Source of the DNA: an uncultured Spirochaetaceae bacterium
GTDB taxonomy: Bacteria; Spirochaetota; Spirochaetia; Sphaerochaetales; Sphaerochaetaceae
Assembly: GCA_944389505.1 (NCBI GenBank)
Contig: CALXMP010000004.1
Span: 145,684-209,683 of the forward strand
DNA: 64,000 bases
Direction of reading: 5' to 3'
The translations under genes were made by a program, and so were the position numbers. This document shows positions 26,948 to 36,154 of the stretch, piece after piece. Positions within the stretch are counted from its first letter, which is position 1, and each line of letters begins with the position of its first letter. The notes under the pieces were generated by a model that did not search any database, was not told the origin of the DNA, and saw nothing but the letters and a program-made list of their open reading frames with translations.

Positions 26948-28666
26948 TCAGAGAGCTTTCTGGAATTCTTCCTTTATTCTCCCTGCCGATTCCTCAAGAG
27001 CTTTCCTTCCACCCTCTCCCTCCGTAAGGAAGAGATAGTACTTGATCTTGGGCTCTGTACCGGAAGGCCTGACGACAAGCTTCTCTCCGGATTCGAAGCG
27101 GAATATCATGACATCGGACTTCGGGAATCCCGTATTCTCTCCAAGAAGATCCTCGGATGACGCGATCTTCCTTCCAGCTATCTCACTGCCCTTGCCGAGC
27201 TTTCTGAGACCTGCCATGATGCTCTTCATCTTCTCCTTACCCTCAGCACCATCGTACTCATTGGAGAAAACGACCTCGGTTGAATATCCATACTCAGAAT
27301 AGATCTCATCAAGCCTCTGCTGGAGGGTCTTGCCGATTGATGCATAGTAGCACATCATCTCTACAGCAGCGACGGAGGATGATACAGCATCCTTGTCATG
27401 CACATCTGTCACTGTCAGGAAGCCATAGCTCTCCTCGCAGCCAAAGAGGAAATAGCGACCAGGATTGTTGCCGCTCTCAATGCGCTCAATCTCCTCCGCG
27501 ATATACTTGAAGCCCGTAAGGACATCCTTGCACTCCCCGCCATTCCTCTCTGCAATCTTCCTTACAAGATCGGTTGTAACGAGTGATTTAGCGATAAATG
27601 GGATACCCTCCCTCTTCAGCTCCTTGGATGTCTGGATAAGATAATCTGCAAAGAGCGTAGCAATCTGGTTTCCTGTGAGAAGGAGATAATCCTTCTTCGA
27701 TGGATCGGTCGGTATCGCTATTCCAAGCCTGTCCGCATCGGGATCGGTTCCAAGGACGATATCAGCACCGGTCTTCTTCGCAAGCTCGATGACGGAGCGC
27801 ATTGCCTCCGCGCTCTCAGGGTTTGGAAGCTTGACGGTCGGGAATCTGCCATCTGGAAGCTCCTGCTCCTTCACGACCTCGCAGCTCATGCCAAGCTCGG
27901 AGAGCATATGGCGCACCGGCACATTGCCCGATCCATGGAGCGGTGTATATGCGACTGTTATCTTCTGCGTCTTTATCAGCTCAGGGCGCCTGAGAGATGA
28001 GAGCACCATGCTGTAATAAGCCTTGTCGACGTCCTCGGGGACCGATGAAAGGCGGCCGGAAGCCCTAGCCTCATCCTCAGCCATATCCTTTATTGCGGAT
28101 GCGGTGACCTTGTTCGCAAGATCGGCGATACCGATATCATGCGGAGGAGTTACCTGTCCGCCATGGCCCCAGTAGACCTTGTATCCATTGTATTTCGATG
28201 GATTATGGGATGCTGTGACGACGATTCCCGCACTTGCCTTCAGATAGCGGACCGCAAAAGAGAGCATCGGTACAGGATGGAGCGTATCATACAGATAGAC
28301 ACGCACACCATTCGCAGCGAGGACACATGCTGCGCTGGCAGCAAAAGAGGATGAGAAAAGACGAGAATCATATGCGATGACAACAGATGGAGATGAGACA
28401 TTCGCAAGAAGGTACTCGCTCAGTCCCTGCGTCACCTTGCGTACCATATATGTGTTTATCCTGTTCGTTCCCCCGCCTATGACGCCGCGCATTCCCGCAG
28501 TACCGAATGCAAGCGAGGTGTAGAACCTGTCATAAAGACCTTCCCAATCCCCCATTCCGATAGCGTTCTCGACCTCTTCGCGGAATACCGGATCGGTCTC
28601 TGCTTCGATATACTCTTTAGCCTGGGACAGGACTTCTTCTTTCATTTTATCTGTGAATTCCATCAA
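26948..28666 (-). CDS. Phosphoglucomutase / phosphomannomutase
   Basis: 572 residues of the alpha-D-phosphohexomutase family, long (PgcA/PGM2-like) form. The phosphoserine loop is TASHNPSKYNGYK near residue 143, the metal loop is DPDADRLG near residue 305, the sugar loop is GCEESYGF, and the phosphate-binding loop is RPSGTEPKIKYY. It interconverts hexose 1- and 6-phosphates. A second, shorter member is encoded at 49364-50698, so roles may be split between glucose and mannose. Confidence 0.93.
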   Translation of the reverse strand: MMEFTDKMKEEVLSQAKEYIEAETDPVFREEVENAIGMGDWEGLYDRFYTSLAFGTAGMRGVIGGGTNRINTYMVRKVTQGLSEYLLANVSSPSVVIAYDSRLFSSSFAASAACVLAANGVRVYLYDTLHPVPMLSFAVRYLKASAGIVVTASHNPSKYNGYKVYWGHGGQVTPPHDIGIADLANKVTASAIKDMAEDEARASGRLSSVPEDVDKAYYSMVLSSLRRPELIKTQKITVAYTPLHGSGNVPVRHMLSELGMSCEVVKEQELPDGRFPTVKLPNPESAEAMRSVIELAKKTGADIVLGTDPDADRLGIAIPTDPSKKDYLLLTGNQIATLFADYLIQTSKELKREGIPFIAKSLVTTDLVRKIAERNGGECKDVLTGFKYIAEEIERIESGNNPGRYFLFGCEESYGFLTVTDVHDKDAVSSSVAAVEMMCYYASIGKTLQQRLDEIYSEYGYSTEVVFSNEYDGAEGKEKMKSIMAGLRKLGKGSEIAGRKIASSEDLLGENTGFPKSDVMIFRFESGEKLVVRPSGTEPKIKYYLFLTEGEGGRKALEESAGRIKEEFQKAL

Positions 28667-28693
28667 TTCCTCCTTTTCACATCAGATATAATT

Positions 28694-29368
28694 TTACCAT
28701 GGCTTTAGGAAATAAGCACTCAGCGAAGAGGCCAGCTCCTCCGTATTTTCCAGAGTTTTTTCAATTCCTGCAGCCTCCAGCTCCTCCTTCCTCCTGAAGC
28801 CATATGAGACAATGAATGTATTGATACCGGCCCTCTTTCCCGTTTCGGCATCCACCTCGCTGTCACCCACATAGACAGAATGGGCCGCATCAGAACCCAC
28901 TGCTTCGATAGCATGGAGAAGCAGGGAGGGATCTGGCTTAAGGGGGTAATCGCTTCTCTGTCCGGAGACAAAGCCGAAACTGTATCCATAGTGCTCAATA
29001 ACAGCCTTCACCAGATCATCGGTCTTATTCGATACGACACCTACTGCAATGCCATTCTGGACAAGATTCCCAAGCAGCTCTGGTATTCCGGGGTATGGAA
29101 CGGTATATACGCATGGATGATTCCTGTAATAGCCCATCATCAGCTGGAGCATGAGCTCGAACTCCCCCTCATCGGAAAGAGGTGGGCAATGCTCAGCCAC
29201 GGCCTGTGCCAGAGCACGCCGCAGGCCTCTGCCCACATAGCGCCTGACCTCATCGGGAGATGCCTCCGTACCATCATACGCCTTTAGCGCATAGTTGATT
29301 GCTGCCCTGATATCCTCAAGCGTATCGAACAAAGTACCATCAAGATCAAAGAAAACCGAATGTACCAT
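28694..29368 (-). CDS. HAD-family phosphatase (phosphoglycolate phosphatase-like)
   Basis: 224 residues. HAD motif I is FFDLDGTLFDT, motif II Ser/Thr is VSNKTD, motif III Lys is PLKPDPS and motif IV is YVGDSEVDAETG. The helical cap between motifs I and II is the Gph/PGMB type. I prefer ATG 29368: a TATGAT ends 7 bases upstream and there is no Shine-Dalgarno, so the mRNA may be leaderless; ATG 29380 is in frame. Divergent from the RlmI-like gene. Confidence 0.88.
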   Translation of the reverse strand: MVHSVFFDLDGTLFDTLEDIRAAINYALKAYDGTEASPDEVRRYVGRGLRRALAQAVAEHCPPLSDEGEFELMLQLMMGYYRNHPCVYTVPYPGIPELLGNLVQNGIAVGVVSNKTDDLVKAVIEHYGYSFGFVSGQRSDYPLKPDPSLLLHAIEAVGSDAAHSVYVGDSEVDAETGKRAGINTFIVSYGFRRKEELEAAGIEKTLENTEELASSLSAYFLKPW

Positions 29369-29397
29369 GTTCCACATCATAATCAGAGTGATTGAGA

Positions 29398-29427
29398 TTG
29401 ACCACAGGCAAAATCGGTTGGTACGAT
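29398..29427 (+). promoter_or_regulatory. Promoter abutting the RlmI-like start
   Basis: TTGACC (29398-29403), 18 bases, TACGAT (29422-29427), then six bases to the ATG at 29434. No ribosome binding site fits in between. Confidence 0.5.
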
Positions 29428-29433
29428 AATCCT

Positions 29434-30666
29434 ATGCCATATAAAGTGACGCTTAAGAAAGGAAAGGAAAAGCTGCCGATGAAGCACCATCCATGGGTCT
29501 TCTCCGGTGCGATCAGCAGCGTGGAACCGGGATTTGCAGAAGGAGACTGGGCGGAAGTCTATGCATCCGATGGAAGATTCATCGCCCATGGCTGGTATGA
29601 TGAGAAAAGCCATATCATCCTCCATCTCATCTCCTGGATGAAAGACAGCAGGATGGATGATGGTTTCATCAGGGATCTTGTACTGAAGAGCGTCGAAAGG
29701 CGCAATGACCTGATGAGGGATCAGCGCACAAACGCACTGAGGCTCATACACGGCGAAGCGGACTTCCTTCCAGGTGTTGCCGCTGATTTCTACGCAGAGA
29801 AGATCAGAATCGTCATCTCCTCCCGCTTTGGGTATCACTTCCTTCCTGTCATTGCCAGCGCACTTCAGGAATCGATGGATCCGGAGATCATAGAAGCTGT
29901 GGTAGATAGATCCTATGCCGGTTCTGAAGGGCTGAAGGAAGGAGTACGCAGATTCATCAACGGCAAGGAGACGGACAAGAAGTTCGAGGTAGAGAACGAC
30001 TGGGTCTTCCTTGAGGACAACCTGCTGTACTGCATTGAGCCGGGCTGTGGACAGAAGACAGGGTTCTACTGCGACCAGAGGGATAACAGGATGATTGCAG
30101 AGCGCTATGCGGAAGGCCGCACGGTGCTCGACCTCTTCTCATTCACCGGAGGATTCACGATGCATATGCTCCGCGGAAACTGCAGCAGCGTGACATCCGT
30201 CGATTCATCTGCACCAGCCCTGCAGCAGCTTCTCTACCATGCAAGGGAGAATGAGCTGCAGATGCTGCTCCCGGAAGGCTCTGCTGACAAGATAACAGTC
30301 GTCACCGATGACTGCTTCAGCTACCTGCGGTCCGTGAAAGAGGATCAGTACGATATGATGATCCTCGACCCACCGAAGCTTGCGAAGACCAAGGGCGCGC
30401 TTGAGAATGCGCTCAAGGCCTACAAGGATCTGAACAGGGTTGCGATGCTGAAGATCAGGAATGGAGGGATAATAGCGACATTCTCATGCTCAGGTGCGCT
30501 CTCAAGAGAGGACTTCAGGATGGTTCTCGGATGGGCTGCAACAGATGCAGGTGTCGAGATCCAGATACTCCACTCATTAAGCGCAGGAGCCGACCATCCT
30601 GTCAGGCTTTCATTCCCTGAAAGCGAATACCTGAAAGGATTCATCATAAAGGTGCTGAAGGATTAA
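29434..30666 (+). CDS. RlmI-like class I rRNA (cytosine-C5) methyltransferase
   Basis: 410 residues. An N-terminal PUA domain (KKGKEKLPMKHHPWVFSGAI onward) is followed by an EEHEE-like region and a Rossmann methyltransferase domain with VLDLFSFTGGFTMHML (motif I) and MMILDPPKLAKTKGA (motif IV). This matches RlmI/YccW, which makes m5C in 23S rRNA, but motif VI Cys positions were not checked. The start ATG 29434 has no Shine-Dalgarno; the in-frame TTG at 29392 is unlikely. Ends convergently with corA, overlapping by 4 bases. Confidence 0.85.
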   Translation: MPYKVTLKKGKEKLPMKHHPWVFSGAISSVEPGFAEGDWAEVYASDGRFIAHGWYDEKSHIILHLISWMKDSRMDDGFIRDLVLKSVERRNDLMRDQRTNALRLIHGEADFLPGVAADFYAEKIRIVISSRFGYHFLPVIASALQESMDPEIIEAVVDRSYAGSEGLKEGVRRFINGKETDKKFEVENDWVFLEDNLLYCIEPGCGQKTGFYCDQRDNRMIAERYAEGRTVLDLFSFTGGFTMHMLRGNCSSVTSVDSSAPALQQLLYHARENELQMLLPEGSADKITVVTDDCFSYLRSVKEDQYDMMILDPPKLAKTKGALENALKAYKDLNRVAMLKIRNGGIIATFSCSGALSREDFRMVLGWAATDAGVEIQILHSLSAGADHPVRLSFPESEYLKGFIIKVLKD

Positions 30667-31691
30667 TCCTCGCCCTCCAGCACTTCCTTCTTCCTTCTGA
30701 GGTATTTGATCTCAGAAGGAGTTCTCTCCTTCTTGCCGCGCTTTCTCTTCTCGCCAAGGTTCGCACGTATTATGGAACGGTTCTTCCTGTCTGAGATGAT
30801 ATAGCTTCCTATCAAGGCGGCTACAATGCAGAAACCAAGCAGGAATAGCCATGCCCATGGGCTGTCCGTCCCGGGAATCAGGACATTCATGCCGAAAAAT
30901 CCTGTCACGAATGTAGGGAACATCAATGATAGGGATATCACAGTGAGCCGCTTCATAATCACGTTCATATTGTTTCCGATGACCGAAGCGAACGCATCCA
31001 TCGTTCCTGTTAGGATATCCGAATAGATATTAGCCATCGCGATAGCCTGCTTATTATCGGTGATGCTATCCTCGAGGAACTCTGCTTCATCCTCATTGTT
31101 GACGTGGAAAAGCGGCGTCTTCTGAAGCTTCTCGAGGAGAACCTCGTTATCCGTAAGCCCTGTTGTCAGGTATACCAGCGACTTCTGGATCTGCAGAAGC
31201 TGTATGAGCTCATAGTTCATGATCGACTTATGAAGCTGCTCCTCGACAAGGTCCTTCTGCCTGTTTATGTACTTGAGAAGACGTATATATACCAAGGCTG
31301 CGCGTCCGAGTATCGATATGACAAAGCCCTCCTTGGTGCTTACAGGGCATTGCCTGAATCTATGGCGCGCGAAATCATCGATGACAACGCTGTCTCCCCT
31401 GCATACCGTTATGACCTTATCGGGGAATAGAAGAATGCCAAGAGGTATCGAGGTGCGCTCAAGAGGCTTCTCATCGTCCTCCTCAGCTGATGGCAGACGG
31501 CAGATTATGACTGTATAGTCATCTTCCTTCTCGATACGGCTCTGCTCGTCAGCATCCATTATATCGGCAAGAAGCTCAGAAGAGATGAGGAACTCATCGG
31601 TAAGTACCGAGATATCATCCTTATCGAGCTCCCTGACATCAATCCATGTGAATTTCTGGTCTGGTGCTAAATCTGTCCTTCGTGTGATCAT
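30663..31691 (-). CDS. corA: CorA-family Mg2+ transporter
   Basis: 342 residues. A soluble N-terminal domain (about 1-275) is followed by two C-terminal membrane helices. The selectivity motif GMN (FFGMNVLIPG) stands at the end of the first helix, and a basic tail (RKNRSIIRANLGEKRKRGKK) follows the second. It imports Mg2+ (and some Co2+) as a homopentamer. The ATG has GAGGAG six bases upstream. The leader holds a small ORF and alternative stems that could control it. Confidence 0.94.
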   Translation of the reverse strand: MITRRTDLAPDQKFTWIDVRELDKDDISVLTDEFLISSELLADIMDADEQSRIEKEDDYTVIICRLPSAEEDDEKPLERTSIPLGILLFPDKVITVCRGDSVVIDDFARHRFRQCPVSTKEGFVISILGRAALVYIRLLKYINRQKDLVEEQLHKSIMNYELIQLLQIQKSLVYLTTGLTDNEVLLEKLQKTPLFHVNNEDEAEFLEDSITDNKQAIAMANIYSDILTGTMDAFASVIGNNMNVIMKRLTVISLSLMFPTFVTGFFGMNVLIPGTDSPWAWLFLLGFCIVAALIGSYIISDRKNRSIIRANLGEKRKRGKKERTPSEIKYLRRKKEVLEGED

Positions 31692-31697
31692 CTGGCT

Positions 31698-31790
31698 CTC
31701 CTCAAGCCTTCAGACCTCTAGACAGCGGGGACGAAGGCTCTGCTTGTTTCGTAAGCTTTAGGTAAAGGGTTTATACTTCCGCCTTCGTCC
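31698..31790 (-). promoter_or_regulatory. Alternative stems in the corA leader
   Basis: Segment 1 GGACGAAGGC (31790-31781, starting at the leader ATG) is perfectly complementary over 10 bases to segment 2 GCCTTCGTCC (31738-31729). Segment 2 can instead pair through AGCCTTC (31739-31733) with segment 3 GAAGGCT (31711-31705), which touches the corA ribosome binding site GAGGAG (31703-31698). The two pairings exclude each other. Confidence 0.55.
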
Positions 31791-31792
31791 AT
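31718..31792 (-). CDS. Candidate leader peptide upstream of corA
   Basis: 24 codons, MDEGGSINPLPKAYETSRAF then VPAV, from ATG 31792 to TAG 31718. It is preceded by AAAGGAG (31805-31799) with a 6-base spacer, as good as any ribosome binding site in the window. The peptide starts with two acidic residues and contains PLP, features known to destabilise ribosomes at low Mg2+. It ends 26 bases before the corA start. Confidence 0.6.
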   Translation of the reverse strand: MDEGGSINPLPKAYETSRAFVPAV

Positions 31793-31855
31793 TGCGTTCT
31801 CCTTTGTCAGAGGAATACTATCACAAACAGGACAGCAAGGGAAAGCCATGCCAGA

Positions 31856-32890
31856 TCAGCTTCTGAACGGATCGAAAGGATACTCTCCCCTTATCCTATC
31901 ATAGATCCCATAGGAATCGGATGGAACGGATACAGGTTCACGATCCAGGCCGAATACCTCAGAGACCCTCGTGCCGAATATCGCAGAGAGACGGTCCTCA
32001 CCGCATCCTGCTTTTCTGAGTCTATCGGCAAGGAGCAGCATGCCTGGAAGACCGGGGATTCCCGATGCGCCTTTCTCCTTGTCCTCGATTGTATGCGGAG
32101 CGTGGTCGGATTCAGCCCAGTCGATCGTACCATCGACCAGCGCCTTGAAGACAGCATCCCTGTCAGCACTGCTTCTCAGCGGAGGATTCATCTTGAGGTA
32201 GCGGTCATGCTCCTTTGCGTCAGTTACGGAAAGAAGCGCATGATGCGGCGTTGCGCCCATCGTTATCCTCATCCCGCTCTTTCTGAGCTCACGTACAAGC
32301 TCTATTGTGCCGGCACTTGATACATGGCATATATGGAGCGTTCCTTTGAAACCGGTCTCCGCAGCAATTGAAGCTATATCGCGGACACTCTCCGTCTCAG
32401 CCTCTGCTGGCCGTGCCTCAGAGTGCGTCTCAAACCTGCCAGGAACATACAGCTCCTTCCTGAGAAGCTCCTCCTTCTCGGCATGGACGGCAAGCACCCC
32501 GCTGTACCCGGATTCAGAAAGCGCCCTGAAGACCTTTCTCTGGTTATCAGGGCCTATTATTCCCATATTCCCCGTGCTCTGGCCAGCAAAGAGCTTCAGG
32601 CCTATCACCAGCGGAAAGAGCTCCGAATGGAGATCGACCATTGCCTTTATCTCATCGGGATCGGACGTAAGCCCTGCATAGAGATGATACGATACACCTG
32701 TCCTCTCCTCTGCCTCGCTCCCAGCTGCGAGACGGTCAAGGATAACACTCCTCGAAGTGCATGCCGGATCGGTATTCGGCATATCGAAAAGATCTGTGAA
32801 GCCAGCTGCAGCAGCAACGCTCATGCCATGGAGGATGGTCTCCTTGCTGCTCTGCTTCCAGTCCCTCAGGTGAACATGGGGATCTATCAT
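31856..32890 (-). CDS. pyrC: Dihydroorotase
   Basis: 344 residues. It begins with the metal-binding DPHVHLRDW motif, has H-I-C-H-V-S-S-A-G-T (zinc His), GATPHHALL, and WAESDHAPHTIEDKE (catalytic Asp). It converts carbamoyl aspartate to dihydroorotate. The true start is ATG 32890, which overlaps the pyrDK stop as ATGA; the frame stays open to 32971 only through pyrDK. It is the last gene of the pyrimidine operon. Confidence 0.93.
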   Translation of the reverse strand: MIDPHVHLRDWKQSSKETILHGMSVAAAAGFTDLFDMPNTDPACTSRSVILDRLAAGSEAEERTGVSYHLYAGLTSDPDEIKAMVDLHSELFPLVIGLKLFAGQSTGNMGIIGPDNQRKVFRALSESGYSGVLAVHAEKEELLRKELYVPGRFETHSEARPAEAETESVRDIASIAAETGFKGTLHICHVSSAGTIELVRELRKSGMRITMGATPHHALLSVTDAKEHDRYLKMNPPLRSSADRDAVFKALVDGTIDWAESDHAPHTIEDKEKGASGIPGLPGMLLLADRLRKAGCGEDRLSAIFGTRVSEVFGLDREPVSVPSDSYGIYDRIRGEYPFDPFRS

Positions 32891-34554
32891 AGGACAGCTC
32901 CGTTTTCCTTGAGAGTCTTCCATGTGAAGAATGTGCCTTCCTTGCATGGCAGATGGCCTCCGCAAACGCACTCACCGCACATTCCTATGCCGCACATCGT
33001 ATTCTTCTCCATGGAAAGGTAGATCCTGTCTGCAGGGAATCCCATCGCTTCTGCCTTCTCCGCAGCCTTCTCCATCATCTTCCCGGGGCCTACCACATAG
33101 AGCGCTGTATCGCCTGCAAGGTCGGATGGAACGATTGAATCGAGAACGCGGCCCGGCTTGCCATCATCAGGGACTGACATATAGCTGCCATAGGAAGAGA
33201 GAACATCCTCAAGAGGATCCTTCCCCTCTTTTCTGACAACGCCGACCCTTATATCCATCCTGGTTCCATCAGCACTCAGCTTCTCTGCAATGAGAGGAAG
33301 GACAGCAGCTCCTGTGCCTCCGCCGATAAGAAGAGCCCTTTCCGTCTTCTCATAGACCATCGGACGACCATAGAGTCCTCTCGTATAGATCGTATCACCG
33401 GGTTCTATTCCGAAAAATGCCGATGTGAATATGCCACGCTTCTTGATAAGGAATGTCAGAGGCTTGTTCACTGCAACGGAGAACGGCTTCTCACCCATTC
33501 CTGGGACCCATATGAAGACAAATTCACCAGGATTGCATCCGACTTCCCCTGAAACGGTGATGACCATCACATCGTCACCATGCATCTCCTTCGTAAGCAC
33601 CTTGTGCGGCGTATACTCCATGGCATTGCCAGAGAAAAGATAGGGAGATGTGTCGCCACCAGTTTTAAGGGCGTGGAAGAAGTTCTCGTAGTCTGAAGGC
33701 ATGACACGGGACAGTGCAGATCCGACACCGACGCTGTCTGCTCCGGCCTCAATCATCATTCTGGCATCATCATATGAGGAGACGCCGCCCATTCCGAGGA
33801 TGATCGGATCATCCCCGATTGCATTCCTGATTGCCTTGATGCATCTGATTGCATCATCCTTCACCCACTCTCCTGATGCTCCGCCCTTTCCTCCAAGCTT
33901 ATTGTTGAGGATGGGGGCACCGGAATGAGGCTCGATATAGAGCTTAGGTCCCACTGTATTGATGGCGGCAATGCCATCAGCCCCAGCCTCGATGACAGCC
34001 TTGGCAATTCCAGCTATATCATCGGCATTAGGGGTCAGCTTTATGATAAGAGGTGATTTCCTCTCCGGATATGCTTCCTGTATCCTCCTCACATACTCTG
34101 CAGCAGTGGCTTTATCGCTTCCAATCGAGGCGCCGAAGCCAGCGGCGGCGTGAGGACAGGAGAAATTGAGCTCAAGAAGGTCGGCCAGCGGGTCGAATGC
34201 CTTCACAAGCGTAATGAAGTTCTCGGGGGAATCAGCGGCAAGCGATACATTCAGAAACGCTCTGAGACCACGCCCACGAAGCCTCTTCAGCTCCGCAAGC
34301 GCCTCCTCCATTCCTGGATTCCTCAGACCAACGGAGTTGCCGAAATCGCCAGGTGCTGGGGAGCAGATAACCGGCTCCCTATTTCCCGGTGTGGGAACAA
34401 CCTGGAACGATTTTGTCGTTATGATATCAACAGAGGGGACGTGCTCGTCAAAGAGCCTGATCATCTCCTCCTTTGTCGTAAGGACACCTGAGACAGTCGC
34501 CGTTACGATTCTTCCGCTATCATGGTTCCTTCTGAGAAGTGTCCTTGCATCCAT
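32887..34554 (-). CDS. PyrD-PyrK fusion: dihydroorotate dehydrogenase with its electron transfer subunit
   Basis: 555 residues. The N-terminal 310 or so are a class 1B dihydroorotate dehydrogenase barrel (NSVGLRNPGME, LNFSCPHAAAG with the catalytic Cys, IIKLTPN, GMGGVSSYDDA, GADSVGVGSAL). From about residue 325 follows PyrK: a flavodoxin-reductase-like domain with GGGTGAAVLPLI and a C-terminal [2Fe-2S] site CGIGMCGECVCGGHLPC. Separate pyrD and pyrK are usual, so one chain now links orotate formation with NAD. Starts one base after the pyrF stop. Confidence 0.93.
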   Translation of the reverse strand: MDARTLLRRNHDSGRIVTATVSGVLTTKEEMIRLFDEHVPSVDIITTKSFQVVPTPGNREPVICSPAPGDFGNSVGLRNPGMEEALAELKRLRGRGLRAFLNVSLAADSPENFITLVKAFDPLADLLELNFSCPHAAAGFGASIGSDKATAAEYVRRIQEAYPERKSPLIIKLTPNADDIAGIAKAVIEAGADGIAAINTVGPKLYIEPHSGAPILNNKLGGKGGASGEWVKDDAIRCIKAIRNAIGDDPIILGMGGVSSYDDARMMIEAGADSVGVGSALSRVMPSDYENFFHALKTGGDTSPYLFSGNAMEYTPHKVLTKEMHGDDVMVITVSGEVGCNPGEFVFIWVPGMGEKPFSVAVNKPLTFLIKKRGIFTSAFFGIEPGDTIYTRGLYGRPMVYEKTERALLIGGGTGAAVLPLIAEKLSADGTRMDIRVGVVRKEGKDPLEDVLSSYGSYMSVPDDGKPGRVLDSIVPSDLAGDTALYVVGPGKMMEKAAEKAEAMGFPADRIYLSMEKNTMCGIGMCGECVCGGHLPCKEGTFFTWKTLKENGAVL

Positions 34555-34555
34555 C

Positions 34556-35437
34556 TTAGACAGCCGCCTCCTCAAGCAGTTTCCTTACTGCGGACATGAC
34601 CTGATCAAGCCAGTCGTCCGGAGCTGCGCCCTTCTTCCAAGGATGGGTAAGGCCGGAAGAGGAGTTGATCCTCGCAAGAGTCCTGTCATAGCCTGCATCG
34701 GAGAGCCTCTTCATGACCTCCTCTGCGCTGCCGCCCTGCGAACCTACGCCAGGGATAAGCATCGGTATATCCTTACCTGCATAGAAGCGTGCGATGTCCG
34801 AGAGCTCATCGGGGCTAGTAGCTCCTACAACGGCACCAAGTCCCGGATGCTCCTGTGCCCAGCGGGCAATCATATGGGCGACGGACATGTAGAGCGGATA
34901 GAGCTCCTTCTCATCGATTCTATCGACAACAAGCTCATTCTGAAGCTCCTTAGCTCCGGGATTGGATGTGCGGTTCAGGATATAGACTCCCTTATCCTCA
35001 TATGCGAACGGGAAGACGGAATCGTGGCCCATATAGGGAGAAACTGTAACAGCCGTAGCTCCCCACTTATCGAAAGCCTCAACAGCGTAGTTGCCGCTCG
35101 AGCGTGCAATGTCACCGCGCTTTGAATCGAGTATGACGGGAATACCAGGGAAGTACGTGTCGAGCATATCGAGGATATCCACAAGAGCCAGAGAGCCATC
35201 GAAGTTCTCCTCCCTTGGATTATCCAGCGATGCATAGTACCCGATATTAGGTTTGAATGCTGCAGGTGAAAGCCCCTCAAGCCTCATTCTGCGGAATATC
35301 TCGGAGAAATAGCCATTAAGCCTTTCCCTTATGCCAGCGTCGGACTCCGGCAGCACATCCATCACAGGATCAAGTCCCATGCATACGATGTTCCCAGCCT
35401 CGGCAGCGCTCTTTCTCAGCGTATCGACATAGCTCAT
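34556..35437 (-). CDS. pyrF: Orotidine 5'-phosphate decarboxylase
   Basis: 293 residues, the long type 2 PyrF (UMPS-like bacterial group). Catalytic region is VILDSKRGDIARS, with conserved Lys-Asp pairs; the phosphate-binding end is LIPGVGSQGG and ARINSSSGLTHPW. It makes UMP from OMP. The ATG 35437 shares a base with the pyrE stop (TAATG) and has GGGAGGTAAG upstream in pyrE. Confidence 0.93.
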   Translation of the reverse strand: MSYVDTLRKSAAEAGNIVCMGLDPVMDVLPESDAGIRERLNGYFSEIFRRMRLEGLSPAAFKPNIGYYASLDNPREENFDGSLALVDILDMLDTYFPGIPVILDSKRGDIARSSGNYAVEAFDKWGATAVTVSPYMGHDSVFPFAYEDKGVYILNRTSNPGAKELQNELVVDRIDEKELYPLYMSVAHMIARWAQEHPGLGAVVGATSPDELSDIARFYAGKDIPMLIPGVGSQGGSAEEVMKRLSDAGYDRTLARINSSSGLTHPWKKGAAPDDWLDQVMSAVRKLLEEAAV

Positions 35438-36135
35438 TACCTTACCTCCCTTTTCCAGCCTCTCTTCTCGCCCCATCCGAACGGATCCTCCCTCCATTCA
35501 TGGAGAGCTTCGGCATCGGAAGCGGAGATATATCCTGTCTCAGCTGCGGTCGCAACCATCACATCGTATGAAAGGATTGTATGAAATACACAGGCAGGAT
35601 CGAGGGCGGCAAAGGCATCCTCTGCTGTCTTGAATCCATATGTGAATATTGCAAGGCAGAGATTGCAGACGCCATCTGCCTGGCGGACAGCCTCGACAGC
35701 CTTGAGGGAGGAGGAGCCTGTGGAGATGAGATCCTCGATTAGAAGGACATTCTTGCCCTCGTATGAGCCATTTCTGCCAAGACCCTCGATCTGATGGCCA
35801 AGGCCATGGTCCTTGCTGGAGGAACGAACATATGTCAGCGGCTTGTAGAGCATATCGGCAAGGCTTGTGGCATGAGGAATGCCAGCAGTTGCCGTTCCCG
35901 CGATGTTATCTGGGTTCACACCAAGCGATGAGAGCATGTCAGCAAACGCATCGCGGATGAGCGCCCTGTACTTAGGCATAGCAAGGAACTGCCTGTTGTC
36001 ATTGTAGATCGGCATCCTGTAGCCTGAAGCCCAAGTGAATGGGTCGGAAGGAGATAGCCTGATCGCGCCAAGCTCAAACGCTCCCTTTGCAAGAAGCGGA
36101 CCATAATATCCTGTTATTTCTGTCAATGTCTTCAT
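35437..36135 (-). CDS. pyrE: Orotate phosphoribosyltransferase
   Basis: 232 residues. The PRPP-binding loop is VLLIEDLISTGSSSLKAVEA, and the flexible-loop region is YVRSSSKDHGLGHQIEG. It joins orotate to PRPP. It lies 19 bases after pyrBI and before pyrF, so the last two steps of UMP synthesis are neighbours. Confidence 0.95.
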   Translation of the reverse strand: MKTLTEITGYYGPLLAKGAFELGAIRLSPSDPFTWASGYRMPIYNDNRQFLAMPKYRALIRDAFADMLSSLGVNPDNIAGTATAGIPHATSLADMLYKPLTYVRSSSKDHGLGHQIEGLGRNGSYEGKNVLLIEDLISTGSSSLKAVEAVRQADGVCNLCLAIFTYGFKTAEDAFAALDPACVFHTILSYDVMVATAAETGYISASDAEALHEWREDPFGWGEKRGWKREVR

Positions 36136-36154
36136 AGTAGTATTCTAACCCCTT

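Noticed and set aside
31793..31855. M-box (ykoK) Mg2+ riboswitch upstream of corA
   Set aside because: The conserved M-box core sequences are not recognisable; the leader is short and carries the small ORF instead.
34166..35125. Plus-strand open frame of 319 codons opposite pyrF and the end of pyrDK
   Set aside because: Crosses two well-identified genes on the other strand; composition is a codon shadow.
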